From assembly GCA_035626395.1 (NCBI GenBank), contig DASPNR010000007.1, forward strand, positions 1 through 64,000: a DNA stretch of 64,000 nt, written 5' to 3'. Position numbers and translations under genes: made by a program. The notes under the pieces are model-generated. The model was not told the origin of the DNA. It saw only the letters and a program-made list of their open reading frames with translations, and made no database searches. Source of the DNA: Candidatus Limnocylindrales bacterium. GTDB lineage: Bacteria > Desulfobacterota > Binatia > UBA1149 > CAITLU01. Positions 28,747-36,439 of this stretch are shown piece by piece. The stretch's first letter is position 1; every line of letters starts with the position of its first letter.

Positions 28747-30180
28747 CTACGCGGCCGGGCAGATCAGGTCGATGTCGGCGCCGACGGCCTTTCGCAGCGT
28801 GCGCAGCGCATCCTGCGCGACGACGGTGCCGCTGGCGTCGGTGTCACACGCACACAACGGACAATCGCGCGCGCCGACGGCGCCGCGCAGGATGGCCAGC
28901 GCATCGCTGGCAACCGGAGACGACGCTCCCGAAACCGGCGCGCCGCACACGCACTCGATCACCGGCGAGGCGCTGAAGATCTCGTTGTTGCCGTCGTCGT
29001 TGTCGCCGGCGTGATCGCAGTCGCTGTCGAGGAAGACCTTGGTGCCGGTCGCATCGATCGCGCTCACGAGGCTGCTGCAGCCGCCGCCGGAGGTGAGCTG
29101 CACGGGCTCCTCGCCGCCGGCCGCAGCGACGCGGAACGCCTCCAGGCTGCGGTCGGAGTTGCCGCCCACCAGATTGCAGAAGCTCGAGAACGCGACGAAC
29201 GCTCCGCCGCCGGCGATCACCGGCTGCACGCTCGCACACGAGGAGCTGCCGCTGTCGTCGGTGAGCTGGACGACGTCGCCGTCCGTGGTCGCCTGCACGC
29301 GGAAGATCTCCACGCTGCCGTCGCCGTTGTCGCCTTCGAAGTCGCAGTCCGACTCGAACGCGATGAACGAGCCCGTCTCGTCGATCGACGGTGAGAGACT
29401 CGAGCATGCATCGTCGCCGCCCCGGGTGATCTGCTGGACGACGGCGTTGCTGCCCACGGTGAAGATCTCGATGGCGAAGTCGGGATTGGTGCCGGCCAGA
29501 TCGCAATCGGACTCGAACGCATAGAGCGTGCCGTTGGCGTTGCCCGAAGGGTTGATGCTGTCGCACTCCCCGCTGTGATCGGGCACCTCGCCATCGGGAA
29601 AGTCGTCGGTCAGGCGCGTGATGACGCCCGCTTCCGTGACGCGGAAGATCTCGGAGCTGCCGTCCTGGTTGCCCGGATGCGTGGGGCAGTTGCTGTCGAA
29701 AGCGACGATGGCGTTGGAGTTGGCCGCGGTGATCGTCGGCGAGAGGTTGTCGCAGAACGTCGAGGTGGTGAGCTGCACGGTCCCGGCTGCGCCCTGCTTC
29801 CACAGGAAGATCTCGATGTTGCCGTCGGCGTTGGTGCCGGTGAGGTTGCAGTCGGACTCGAACGCGATGCGCGTGCCCGTGCCGTTGACCACGGGGGAGG
29901 TGTTGCTGCAGTCGGCGCTGTCGGTGATCTGGATGATCTGGTTGCTGCTGAACCGGAAGATCTCGCGATTGCCGTCCTCGTTGTCGCCGGCCAGGTCGCA
30001 GGTGGACTCGAACACCACCACGGCGCCGGCCGCGCCCGCCGAAGGCATGAAGCTGCCGCAGTCTTCGGCCGTGTCGTCGGTGATCTGGACGAACTCGGTG
30101 TCGCCAGCGGCGGAGCCGCTCGTTGCGCAGAGCAGCGCGAACGCGGCCGTGACGGCGAGGTGGGGCATCGAGGTGCGCAT
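28747..30180 (-). CDS. Secreted beta-propeller (TolB/WD40-like) protein with dockerin-like C-terminus
   Basis: A 477-residue protein starting at ATG 30180 with AAGGA upstream, and a signal peptide of about 24 residues (ends TSGSAAG). Residues about 25-410 contain roughly seven blades with the recurring pattern VQ.T...C..SP...G...AFES.C...G.N.DG..EIF, as in TolB/PD40 propellers. Each blade carries extra cysteines that are probably paired outside the cell. The tail (about 415-477) is dockerin-like, with a degenerate first loop and an intact second loop (DTDASGTVVAQD). Function unknown; an extracellular binding protein is likely. It is divergent from the monophosphatase gene across 255 nt. Confidence 0.82.
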   Translation of the reverse strand: MRTSMPHLAVTAAFALLCATSGSAAGDTEFVQITDDTAEDCGSFMPSAGAAGAVVVFESTCDLAGDNEDGNREIFRFSSNQIIQITDSADCSNTSPVVNGTGTRIAFESDCNLTGTNADGNIEIFLWKQGAAGTVQLTTSTFCDNLSPTITAANSNAIVAFDSNCPTHPGNQDGSSEIFRVTEAGVITRLTDDFPDGEVPDHSGECDSINPSGNANGTLYAFESDCDLAGTNPDFAIEIFTVGSNAVVQQITRGGDDACSSLSPSIDETGSFIAFESDCDFEGDNGDGSVEIFRVQATTDGDVVQLTDDSGSSSCASVQPVIAGGGAFVAFSSFCNLVGGNSDRSLEAFRVAAAGGEEPVQLTSGGGCSSLVSAIDATGTKVFLDSDCDHAGDNDDGNNEIFSASPVIECVCGAPVSGASSPVASDALAILRGAVGARDCPLCACDTDASGTVVAQDALRTLRKAVGADIDLICPAA

Positions 30181-30435
30181 TCGGTGTCCTTTGCGAATCG
30201 GCCAGTCCGGGTGGCCTTGCCTGCGCGGCCGCGGGCAGCGGGCCCGACCGGGTCGAGCGACTAGAATCCAAGCGTCCGGAGCCGCGCGCAAGCCGGAAAG
30301 TTGTCGGGACCGCTGCTGCCGTCGATGGGGCGGCGCGTGCGTCTTCATCCATTGGACCTGAGCGAGGTTTCCCGTACCTTGCGCCGCCGCGCCCGTACCG
30401 CGAGCGCGCAGGCCACGCCGCAGGAGTCAGCAGTC

Positions 30436-31218
30436 ATGCAACGAGAGCTCGAAGTCGCCATCGAGGCAGCTCGCGCCGGCGGCGCGGTCGTCCGCAAGTA
30501 CTACAAGGGTGAGTACGACGTTCACGAGAAGGCTCCCGACAACCCTCTGACCATCGCCGACACCGAGGCCGACGCCATCATCAAGAAGACGGTGCTTTCG
30601 GCCTTCCCGGATGACGGCTGGCTCTCCGAGGAGACCGCCGACACCAAGGACCGCCTGACCAGGAGCCGCGTCTGGATCGTCGACCCGCTCGACGGCACCA
30701 AGGAATTCACGCAGCACATCCCCGAGTTCTGCGTCTGCGTGGCGTTCGTCGTCGACGGCGTGGTGCAGGTGGGCGTCTCCTACAACCCGGCCGAAGACCT
30801 GCTGTTCGCCGCGCGCCGGGGCGGCGGCACCACGCTCAACGGCGAGCCCGTGCGCTGCACGCCCCAGACCGAGGTCTCCAAAGCCGTGGTCCTGGCCAGC
30901 CGCAGCGAGGACAAGCGCGGCGAATGGGATGCGTACAAGCCGCTGATGCAGGTGAAGCTGACCGGAAGCGTCGCCTACAAGTTCGCGCTCATCGCCGCCG
31001 GGCAGGCGGACGCGACGTTCTCGCTGACGCCGAAGAACGAGTGGGACATCTGCGCCGGCACGATGCTGGTGGAGGAGGCAGGCGGGGTCGTGACCGACCG
31101 CTACGGCAAGCCGCTGACGTTCAACAACGAAAAGACGCTGCTGCCGGGCCTGATTGCCGCAAGCTCGACCCTCTACGGGCCGCTGCGGGACATCATCAAG
31201 AAGACCAGCGGCGAGTGA
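30436..31218 (+). CDS. Inositol monophosphatase-family phosphatase, CysQ-like
   Basis: A 260-residue Mg-dependent phosphatase. Its metal sites are GWLSEE, WIVDPLDGTKEF and EWDICAGTMLVEEAGG, the DPxDGT and WDxxAG signatures of the inositol monophosphatase/CysQ superfamily. CysQ members remove the 3' phosphate of PAP made by sulfotransferases and sulfate assimilation. This fits a genome with several sulfotransferases, but specificity is an inference. The start is ATG 30436 with AGGAG nine bases upstream. Its stop codon directly abuts the stop of the convergent M23 gene. Confidence 0.85.
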   Translation: MQRELEVAIEAARAGGAVVRKYYKGEYDVHEKAPDNPLTIADTEADAIIKKTVLSAFPDDGWLSEETADTKDRLTRSRVWIVDPLDGTKEFTQHIPEFCVCVAFVVDGVVQVGVSYNPAEDLLFAARRGGGTTLNGEPVRCTPQTEVSKAVVLASRSEDKRGEWDAYKPLMQVKLTGSVAYKFALIAAGQADATFSLTPKNEWDICAGTMLVEEAGGVVTDRYGKPLTFNNEKTLLPGLIAASSTLYGPLRDIIKKTSGE

Positions 31219-32733
31219 TCAGGAGCGCGGGTTGGCGGCGCTGGCCACGGCCAAGGTACCGCCGGCACGCTCGGCCGCCGCGTAGGCGGCGTCGATCTTG
31301 GTGACGGTGTCGCGGAAGCGCTCGAGAGCCGCGCGGTCCAGAGCCTTGGCCTTGGGCGTCACCGCCGTCATCGGGTCGATGTACTCTCCATTCTTGTACA
31401 TCGAGAAGTGCAGGTGCGGGCCGGTCGACAGGCCGGTCGTGCCGACGTAGCCGATTACCTGCCCCTTGCTGACCTGGACGCCCGGACGCACGCCGTCCGC
31501 GAATCGCGACAGGTGGCTGTAGCTGGAGGCGTAGACGTCGTCGTGCTGCAGCTTCACGTAGCGGCCGTTGCCGCCATGCCACTCGGCCATCTCCACGCGC
31601 CCGTCGGCCACCGCATGCACCGGCGTACCGGTGGGCGCCGCGAAATCGACGCCGTTGTGAGGCCGGGCGCGCTTGAGCACCGGGTGGAAGCGAGAGTGCG
31701 AGAAGCCTGAGCTAATGCGCACGAAGGAAACCGGGAAGCGCAGGTAGTCGCGGCCGAGCGTCTGGCCGCTGCGCGAGTAGTAGCTGCCGGTCTTGGCGCC
31801 CGGTGCCTGGAAGTAGATGCCCTCGTAGGTCTTGCCGCCGTTGTGGATGCGGGCCGACAGCAGCTTGCCGGGCAGGCGCGAGGCGCCGTCGGGGCGCTCG
31901 AGCTCCTCGAAGGCGACGCTGAAGTTGGCGCCGGGCTGGATGTCGTTCTCGAAGTTCAGGTCCCAGCCAAGCGCCTCGGCCACGTCCGAGATGATCTCGT
32001 CGGGCACGCCGGCACGCGCTGCCGATGAGTAGAAGCTGCCGCGGATGGTGCCCTGCACGACGCGCAGGTGACGGCCGAGTTCGACCGGCTCGCGCGTGGC
32101 AACGACGACGCCGTCCTTGCGGCGGGCCACGAGGTTGGTCTGGCTGTCCACTTCCATCTGCAGGCTGACCAGGTCCTGCTTCTCCGTATCTATGGAGAGC
32201 ACCAGCTTCTGGCCGGGGAAGATGCGCGTCAGGCTGTAGACGCGCTGAGCCGCCTTGATCCACTCGGCGGCCTTTTCGGGGCTGACTCCGTAGCTGGAGA
32301 TGACGTGCGAGAAGGTCTGACCGCTCTGGAAGTGATGCTCCACTTCCTTGAAGTGAGGCACCGGGGCCAGCGGCGCGGGCGCCGGCGCCGGAACCAGCGG
32401 TACCGACTTCAGTGGCGCGTCGAACGCGGCCGCCGGCTGATCAGCGGGCAGGCTGGCGACCTGTACGGACGCGGGCTGCGCGATCTCGGTGGCCGTTTCG
32501 GTTTGAGGTGTCTGGGGAAGGAGTCGGGAAGCCTGGAGGAGATGGAAGGGAGTCGGCGCGCTGGCGTATCGGACTTCACTGGTGGCGGATGCCGAGGTCG
32601 GATGCGGCCGGTCCTGGCTGGCGACTCGGAAGACGGCGAAGGAAGCCATGCTCACGAGGGCGCCGAGCACCACGAGCCGTGCCGGGCCGAAGTCACCTTT
32701 GCGCGGCGCGCGATCCGCCAATCCACCCATCAT
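31219..32733 (-). CDS. M23 family peptidoglycan metallopeptidase (LytM-type)
   Basis: A 504-residue protein. An N-terminal membrane segment (about 17-35, LVVLGALVSMASFAVF) is followed by a Pro/Ala-rich linker, an OapA/LysM-like region (VEHHFQSGQTFSHVISSYG), a connecting domain, and a LytM domain. The LytM zinc residues lie in RPHNGVDFAAPTGTPV and GPHLHFSMYK. It should cut or regulate cutting of peptide cross-links in the periplasm. The start at ATG 32733 has GGAGGT four bases upstream, ruling out the longer frame to 32832. A TTGACA box abutting a 13-base palindrome lies upstream. Confidence 0.92.
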   Translation of the reverse strand: MMGGLADRAPRKGDFGPARLVVLGALVSMASFAVFRVASQDRPHPTSASATSEVRYASAPTPFHLLQASRLLPQTPQTETATEIAQPASVQVASLPADQPAAAFDAPLKSVPLVPAPAPAPLAPVPHFKEVEHHFQSGQTFSHVISSYGVSPEKAAEWIKAAQRVYSLTRIFPGQKLVLSIDTEKQDLVSLQMEVDSQTNLVARRKDGVVVATREPVELGRHLRVVQGTIRGSFYSSAARAGVPDEIISDVAEALGWDLNFENDIQPGANFSVAFEELERPDGASRLPGKLLSARIHNGGKTYEGIYFQAPGAKTGSYYSRSGQTLGRDYLRFPVSFVRISSGFSHSRFHPVLKRARPHNGVDFAAPTGTPVHAVADGRVEMAEWHGGNGRYVKLQHDDVYASSYSHLSRFADGVRPGVQVSKGQVIGYVGTTGLSTGPHLHFSMYKNGEYIDPMTAVTPKAKALDRAALERFRDTVTKIDAAYAAAERAGGTLAVASAANPRS

Positions 32734-32813
32734 CCCCACCTCCGATCCGCGCGGACGCCAAGCGTCCTCTTGTCTCGTGTGTCGTCTCGTCGACGGCATC
32801 GTTACGTTGCCCC

Positions 32814-32832
32814 TCAGGTTACCTGATGTCAA
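32814..32832 (-). promoter_or_regulatory. TTGACA box abutting a palindromic operator-like site
   Basis: On the minus strand TTGACA (32832-32827) is followed immediately by TCAGGT-T-ACCTGA read on either strand (32826-32814), a perfect 6+1+6 dyad. It is 81 nt before the M23 gene's start. A repressor bound there would cover the promoter spacer. A clear -10 box at normal spacing was not found, which lowers confidence in the promoter. Confidence 0.35.
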
Positions 32833-32974
32833 AACCCGGCCTGGGCGGTAGGTGCGGCGAGTGCGAAGCGTCGCATCGGGTTGCCCGCTGGGCCTGCATC
32901 GTTACTCTGTGCTGCACTTCGCGACCGCCGCCGGCCCCGTACGAACTCCCCACGGGCCAGTCAGGCAATCAACG

Positions 32975-33397
32975 ATGAGCGGCAGGCTAGCGGCACTGGA
33001 TGTAGGAGACAAGCGAATAGGCGTCGCCGTCAGCGACCCCTTGCGGCTCATCGCCCAGCCGGTGGGAGTCGTCCAACGACGCGGCGCCAAGGCCGACTGC
33101 AGCGCGATCCTGGCTCTCCTGGCCGAGCATCAGATTGAAAAAGTCATTGTCGGGCTGCCACTTAGCATGGCAGGGTCGGAAGGCGAGCAGGCCGACCGCG
33201 TCCGCCACTTCGCCGAGCGGTTTCAAAATGAGACGGGCCTGGAGGTCGTGTATCAAGACGAGAGGCTTACGACGCTACAAGGGCAGCGCATGCTCGTTCA
33301 GGCGGGAGTGAGGCGCGAGCGCCGGCGCCAGGTCGTCGACAAGGTGGCGGCCGCCCTGATCCTGCAGGCCTACCTCGACTCGCAGCCTCGGCCATGA
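32975..33397 (+). CDS. ruvX: YqgF/RuvX family Holliday junction resolvase-like protein
   Basis: A 140-residue RNase H-fold protein with the family motifs AALDVGDKRIGVAVSD (catalytic Asp), KVIVGLPLSMAG, VVYQDERLTT and KVAAALILQAYL. In E. coli YqgF processes pre-16S rRNA, and resolvase activity is reported for others. ATG 32975 begins MSGRLAALDV; earlier in-frame codons have no homology. It is followed 58 nt later by mltG, a common neighbour. Confidence 0.93.
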   Translation: MSGRLAALDVGDKRIGVAVSDPLRLIAQPVGVVQRRGAKADCSAILALLAEHQIEKVIVGLPLSMAGSEGEQADRVRHFAERFQNETGLEVVYQDERLTTLQGQRMLVQAGVRRERRRQVVDKVAAALILQAYLDSQPRP

Positions 33398-33424
33398 GTC
33401 GCGGGCGCCGTTCATTCCGCAAAG

Positions 33425-33444
33425 CGCCAGCCTGCACGCTGGCG
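33425..33444. repeat. Hairpin between ruvX and mltG
   Basis: CGCCAGC-CTGCAC-GCTGGCG gives a seven-pair stem with a six-base loop between the ruvX stop and the mltG start. It has no T-run. It may be an RNA processing or attenuation element, or chance in GC-rich DNA. Confidence 0.3.
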
Positions 33445-33455
33445 GCTTACCGTTC

Positions 33456-34499
33456 ATGAAGCGCTTCGTGCTGTTCCTTCTTCTGCTGGTGCTCGTCGCC
33501 GTCGCGGCGGCCGGCCTCCTCCGGCGCGAGCTCATGGCGCAGGTCACACTCGAAGCGCCCGTGCAGCTCGACGTGTATCCGGGAGAAGCGGCCGATCTGA
33601 TCGCGCTGCGATTGCAGGCAGCCGGCGTCATCCGAGACCATCGCCTGCTGCTGGCGCTGGCGCGCTGGAAGGAGCTCGACCGCGAGTTCCGTCACGGCCG
33701 CCACGAGTTCCAGGGAACGCTCGGGCTCGAAGACGTGCTCCAGGAGCTCGTCCGAACTCCCAAGCCGATTCTCCGGGTGACGATTCCCGAAGGTCTGACC
33801 TATGCCGAGATCGGCCGTCTGCTCGAGGCGGCCGGGGCCGTTTCGGCCGCCGACTATGCGGCCGCGGTCTGCGCCCCGGACTACGTCGCCGCCGTCGGCG
33901 CCGCCCCCGGAGCCAACTGCGCAGAAGGGTACCTCTTCCCGGACACCTACGATCTCGTTCCGGGAATGACGGCACGCGAAATTGCTGACCTCCAAAATCG
34001 CCGTTTTCGGGAAGTGATGGAGCCGGTGCTGGCCGCGGCGAGCGCCGGGAACGTCGCCCGGCAGCTTGCGCAGTCGGGGGGCGAGGCCGAATCCGCCCTG
34101 AAATCGCGGCTGCTGACGGTGGCTTCGATCGTGGAGAAGGAGACGGCGGCGCCGCATGAACGGCCGCTGGTGGCCGCGGTGATCCTGAATCGGCTCCGCC
34201 TCGGCATGCCGCTGCAGGTCGATCCCACCGTCATCTATGGCTGGCTGGCCGCGGGGCAGCCGTGGGACGGGAACCTGACCAGGAGGCACCTGGACCATCC
34301 CAACCCCTACAACACCTACGCGCAGCGCGGGCTGCCGCCGGGCCCGATCTGCAACCCCGGCCTAGCCTCGCTCCAAGCGGCCACCTCACCCGCAGAAGTC
34401 CCGTACTTGTACTTCGTGGCGCGAGGCGACGGGTCCCATGAATTCTCTGCGGATCTGGACTCTCACAACGTAGCGGTGAAAAAATTCCAACTTCGTTAG
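33456..34499 (+). CDS. mltG: Endolytic peptidoglycan transglycosylase MltG
   Basis: A 347-residue YceG-family protein. A single N-terminal membrane anchor (about 4-22) is followed by a LysM-like subdomain (VYPGEAADLIALRLQ) and the catalytic domain. That domain contains EGYLFPDTYDL, the catalytic Glu in VASIVEKET and NPYNTYAQRGLPPGPICNP. It cuts nascent glycan strands at the inner membrane and so sets their length. The start is ATG 33456, with no strong ribosome-binding site. It is followed 70 nt later by lexA. Confidence 0.95.
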   Translation: MKRFVLFLLLLVLVAVAAAGLLRRELMAQVTLEAPVQLDVYPGEAADLIALRLQAAGVIRDHRLLLALARWKELDREFRHGRHEFQGTLGLEDVLQELVRTPKPILRVTIPEGLTYAEIGRLLEAAGAVSAADYAAAVCAPDYVAAVGAAPGANCAEGYLFPDTYDLVPGMTAREIADLQNRRFREVMEPVLAAASAGNVARQLAQSGGEAESALKSRLLTVASIVEKETAAPHERPLVAAVILNRLRLGMPLQVDPTVIYGWLAAGQPWDGNLTRRHLDHPNPYNTYAQRGLPPGPICNPGLASLQAATSPAEVPYLYFVARGDGSHEFSADLDSHNVAVKKFQLR

Positions 34500-34569
34500 T
34501 TACAACACTTGAGGTTCGCTCTCCTTTCGCTTAATGTGTCTCTGGGGAGAGGCTTTAGGAGGCTGGAAG

Positions 34570-35178
34570 ATGGCGACGCTCACGAAGCGACAGAAAGAGA
34601 TCTTCGACTACATCGAAGAAAGCATCCGGGAGAAGGGCTACGCCCCGACTCTCGAAGAAGTCGGAGCGCAGTTCGATTTGCGCTCCATGGCAACCGTTCA
34701 CAAGCACCTCTCCAACTTGGAAGCCAAGGGCCTCATTCGCCGGAAGTGGAACCACAGCCGCGCCATCGAGATCGTCGATGAGCGCCGCCGCTCGCGGGCG
34801 GTGCGGCTTCCGCTTCTGGGCTCGGTGGCTGCCGGCCCGCCCAACGAGCAGGTCGAGACCGACCAGACGATCGAGGTTCCCGAGACGCTCGTGCGCAAGC
34901 GCGACACCTACGCCCTGAAAGTCACGGGCAACTCGATGGTCGACGAGGGCATCCTCGACGGGGATGTGATCGTGGTCGAACAGAGGCCCGATCCATCCAA
35001 CGGTGACGTGGTCGTGGCCAGCATCGACGGCGAGGCCACGGTCAAGCGCTACTATCGAGAGGGTGACGGCAGCATCCGGCTGCAGCCCTCGAACCCGGAC
35101 TTCAAGCCCATCTTCGTTCGAGACGGGAACCTCGAGATCCGCGGCGCCGTGGTGGGGCTCGTTCGACGGTACGCGTGA
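34570..35178 (+). CDS. lexA: LexA repressor
   Basis: A 202-residue SOS repressor. A winged-helix domain (KRQKEIFDYIEESIREKGY...SMATVHKHLSNLEAKG) is followed by a self-cleavage domain with scissile Ala88-Gly89 in SVAAGPP, nucleophile Ser122 in GNSMVDEG and Lys159 in EATVKRYY. ATG 34570 has AGGAGG eight bases upstream, so the extra in-frame codons from 34534 were dropped. It lies about 9 kb from recA. I could not find a convincing LexA-box palindrome in the 70 nt before it, so the operator type here is unclear. Confidence 0.96.
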   Translation: MATLTKRQKEIFDYIEESIREKGYAPTLEEVGAQFDLRSMATVHKHLSNLEAKGLIRRKWNHSRAIEIVDERRRSRAVRLPLLGSVAAGPPNEQVETDQTIEVPETLVRKRDTYALKVTGNSMVDEGILDGDVIVVEQRPDPSNGDVVVASIDGEATVKRYYREGDGSIRLQPSNPDFKPIFVRDGNLEIRGAVVGLVRRYA

Positions 35179-35223
35179 TGGAAAAGGTGGCGGTCGCCTT
35201 CTCCTGACCTGACAAAGCTCGGC

Positions 35224-35267
35224 GCATGGGTCATCCGAAGGTGCCTGGCACCTTCGGCGACCCATGC
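35224..35267. repeat. 44-base palindrome spanning the hemW start codon, REP-like
   Basis: Left arm GCATGGGTC (35224-35232) pairs with GACCCATGC (35259-35267). Inside it CCGAAGGTGCC (35235-35245) pairs perfectly with GGCACCTTCGG (35247-35257), leaving only a 2/1-base bulge and a one-base centre. The hemW ATG (35264) is in the right arm, so a folded transcript would bury the start codon. The GGTGCC-T-GGCACC core resembles small mobile REP-type palindromes seen in many bacterial genomes (from memory, not checked). It is the only such core I saw in the window. Confidence 0.75.
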
Positions 35268-36439
35268 GTCCATCCTTCTCCATCTACGTCCACCTTCCGT
35301 ACTGCGTACGGAAGTGCCCCTACTGCGACTTCAACACCTACGCGGTGGCCCGCTTTCCCGAGGAGCGCTACGTGGCGGCGCTGCGGCGCGAGGCCGAGCA
35401 CGCCTCCGACGACCCCTGCTGGAGCGGCCGGCGCGTGGCCACGGTCTTTTTCGGCGGCGGCACGCCGTCGCTGTTCTCGCCGCAGTCGCTCGGCTCGCTG
35501 CTCGAGGACTTCGATCGCATGTGGGGCCTGGAGGCCGATGCCGAGATCACCATGGAAGCCAATCCCGGCAGCTTCGAGGGTAGTGCGGCCGCCAGGCTCG
35601 GCGGCTTTCGCGCCTGCGGCATAGACCGCATCAGCTTCGGTGCTCAGAGCTTCGAGCCGCGCCATCTGATGACGCTCGGCCGCATCCACTCGCCGCAGGA
35701 CACGGTCGATGCCGTGGCCGCGGCGCGCCAGGCCGGTTTCCAAAACCTTTCGTGCGACCTGATCTTCGCGATCCCCGGCCAGACCGTTGCCGACTGGGCA
35801 GCCGATCTGCGGCGCCTGGTCGAGCTCGGGCCCGACCACGTCTCGGCCTACAACCTGACCTACGAGGATGGCACGCCCATGACCGGCCTGAAGAAGGCGG
35901 GGCTGCTCGTGCCGGCCGAAGAGGAGACCGAGCTCGAGATGTTTCGTCTCGCGCGCTGCGAGCTGGCCGCCGCCGGCTATGCCCAGTACGAGGTCTCCAA
36001 CTTCGCGCGGCCTCGGCGCCAGGCGCGGCACAACCTGGCGTACTGGACCTGGCGCGACTATCTCGGCCTTGGCGCCGGGGCGCACGGCTTCGCGGCGGGC
36101 GACGGGCGCGGGCATCGCGACTGGGGCCGGCGCTACGCGAACAAGCGCATCCCCGAGGCGTACATGTCCGCCGGCCGCGGCTGCTGGCACGCCAGCGCGG
36201 AAGAGCTGACGCGGGACATGGCGGTGGCCGAGTATCTGATGGTCGGCCTGCGCCTGAGCTGCGGAATCGACGAAGACGATCTGCGCCAGCGCTTCGGCGT
36301 CACGCTCGAGGCGGCGGCGCCGCGGACGGGAGAGATGATCGAGGGCGGGCTGCTGGTGCGGGAGGGATCGGCCGTGCGCCTGACCGAGCGCGGCCTGGAG
36401 ATCGCCGACGCGGTCATCTCGCGGTTGGCCGCGTCATGA
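35264..36439 (+). CDS. hemW: HemW-like radical SAM protein (heme chaperone)
   Basis: A 391-residue radical SAM enzyme with the [4Fe-4S] motif Cys14-x3-Cys18-x2-Cys21 (PYCVRKCPYCDFN). It also has FFGGGTPSL, SFGAQSFEPRHL, CDLIFAIPGQT, the HemW-type NLAYWTWRDYLGLGAGAHGF and a C-terminal winged-helix HemN domain. HemW binds heme and is thought to deliver it to respiratory proteins. It was formerly annotated as oxygen-independent coproporphyrinogen oxidase. The ATG at 35264 sits inside a long palindrome, and no ribosome-binding site is free outside it. The stop overlaps the next gene as ATGA. Confidence 0.92.
   Translation: MRPSFSIYVHLPYCVRKCPYCDFNTYAVARFPEERYVAALRREAEHASDDPCWSGRRVATVFFGGGTPSLFSPQSLGSLLEDFDRMWGLEADAEITMEANPGSFEGSAAARLGGFRACGIDRISFGAQSFEPRHLMTLGRIHSPQDTVDAVAAARQAGFQNLSCDLIFAIPGQTVADWAADLRRLVELGPDHVSAYNLTYEDGTPMTGLKKAGLLVPAEEETELEMFRLARCELAAAGYAQYEVSNFARPRRQARHNLAYWTWRDYLGLGAGAHGFAAGDGRGHRDWGRRYANKRIPEAYMSAGRGCWHASAEELTRDMAVAEYLMVGLRLSCGIDEDDLRQRFGVTLEAAAPRTGEMIEGGLLVREGSAVRLTERGLEIADAVISRLAAS

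Noticed and set aside
26798..29014. A 738-codon plus-strand frame opposite cinA-pgpA
   Set aside because: Low-complexity antisense translation without homology; cinA and pgpA are intact on the minus strand.
34500..34569. TTGAGG...CTTAAT as a lexA promoter
   Set aside because: Spacing of about 15 with weak boxes; not convincing enough to list.
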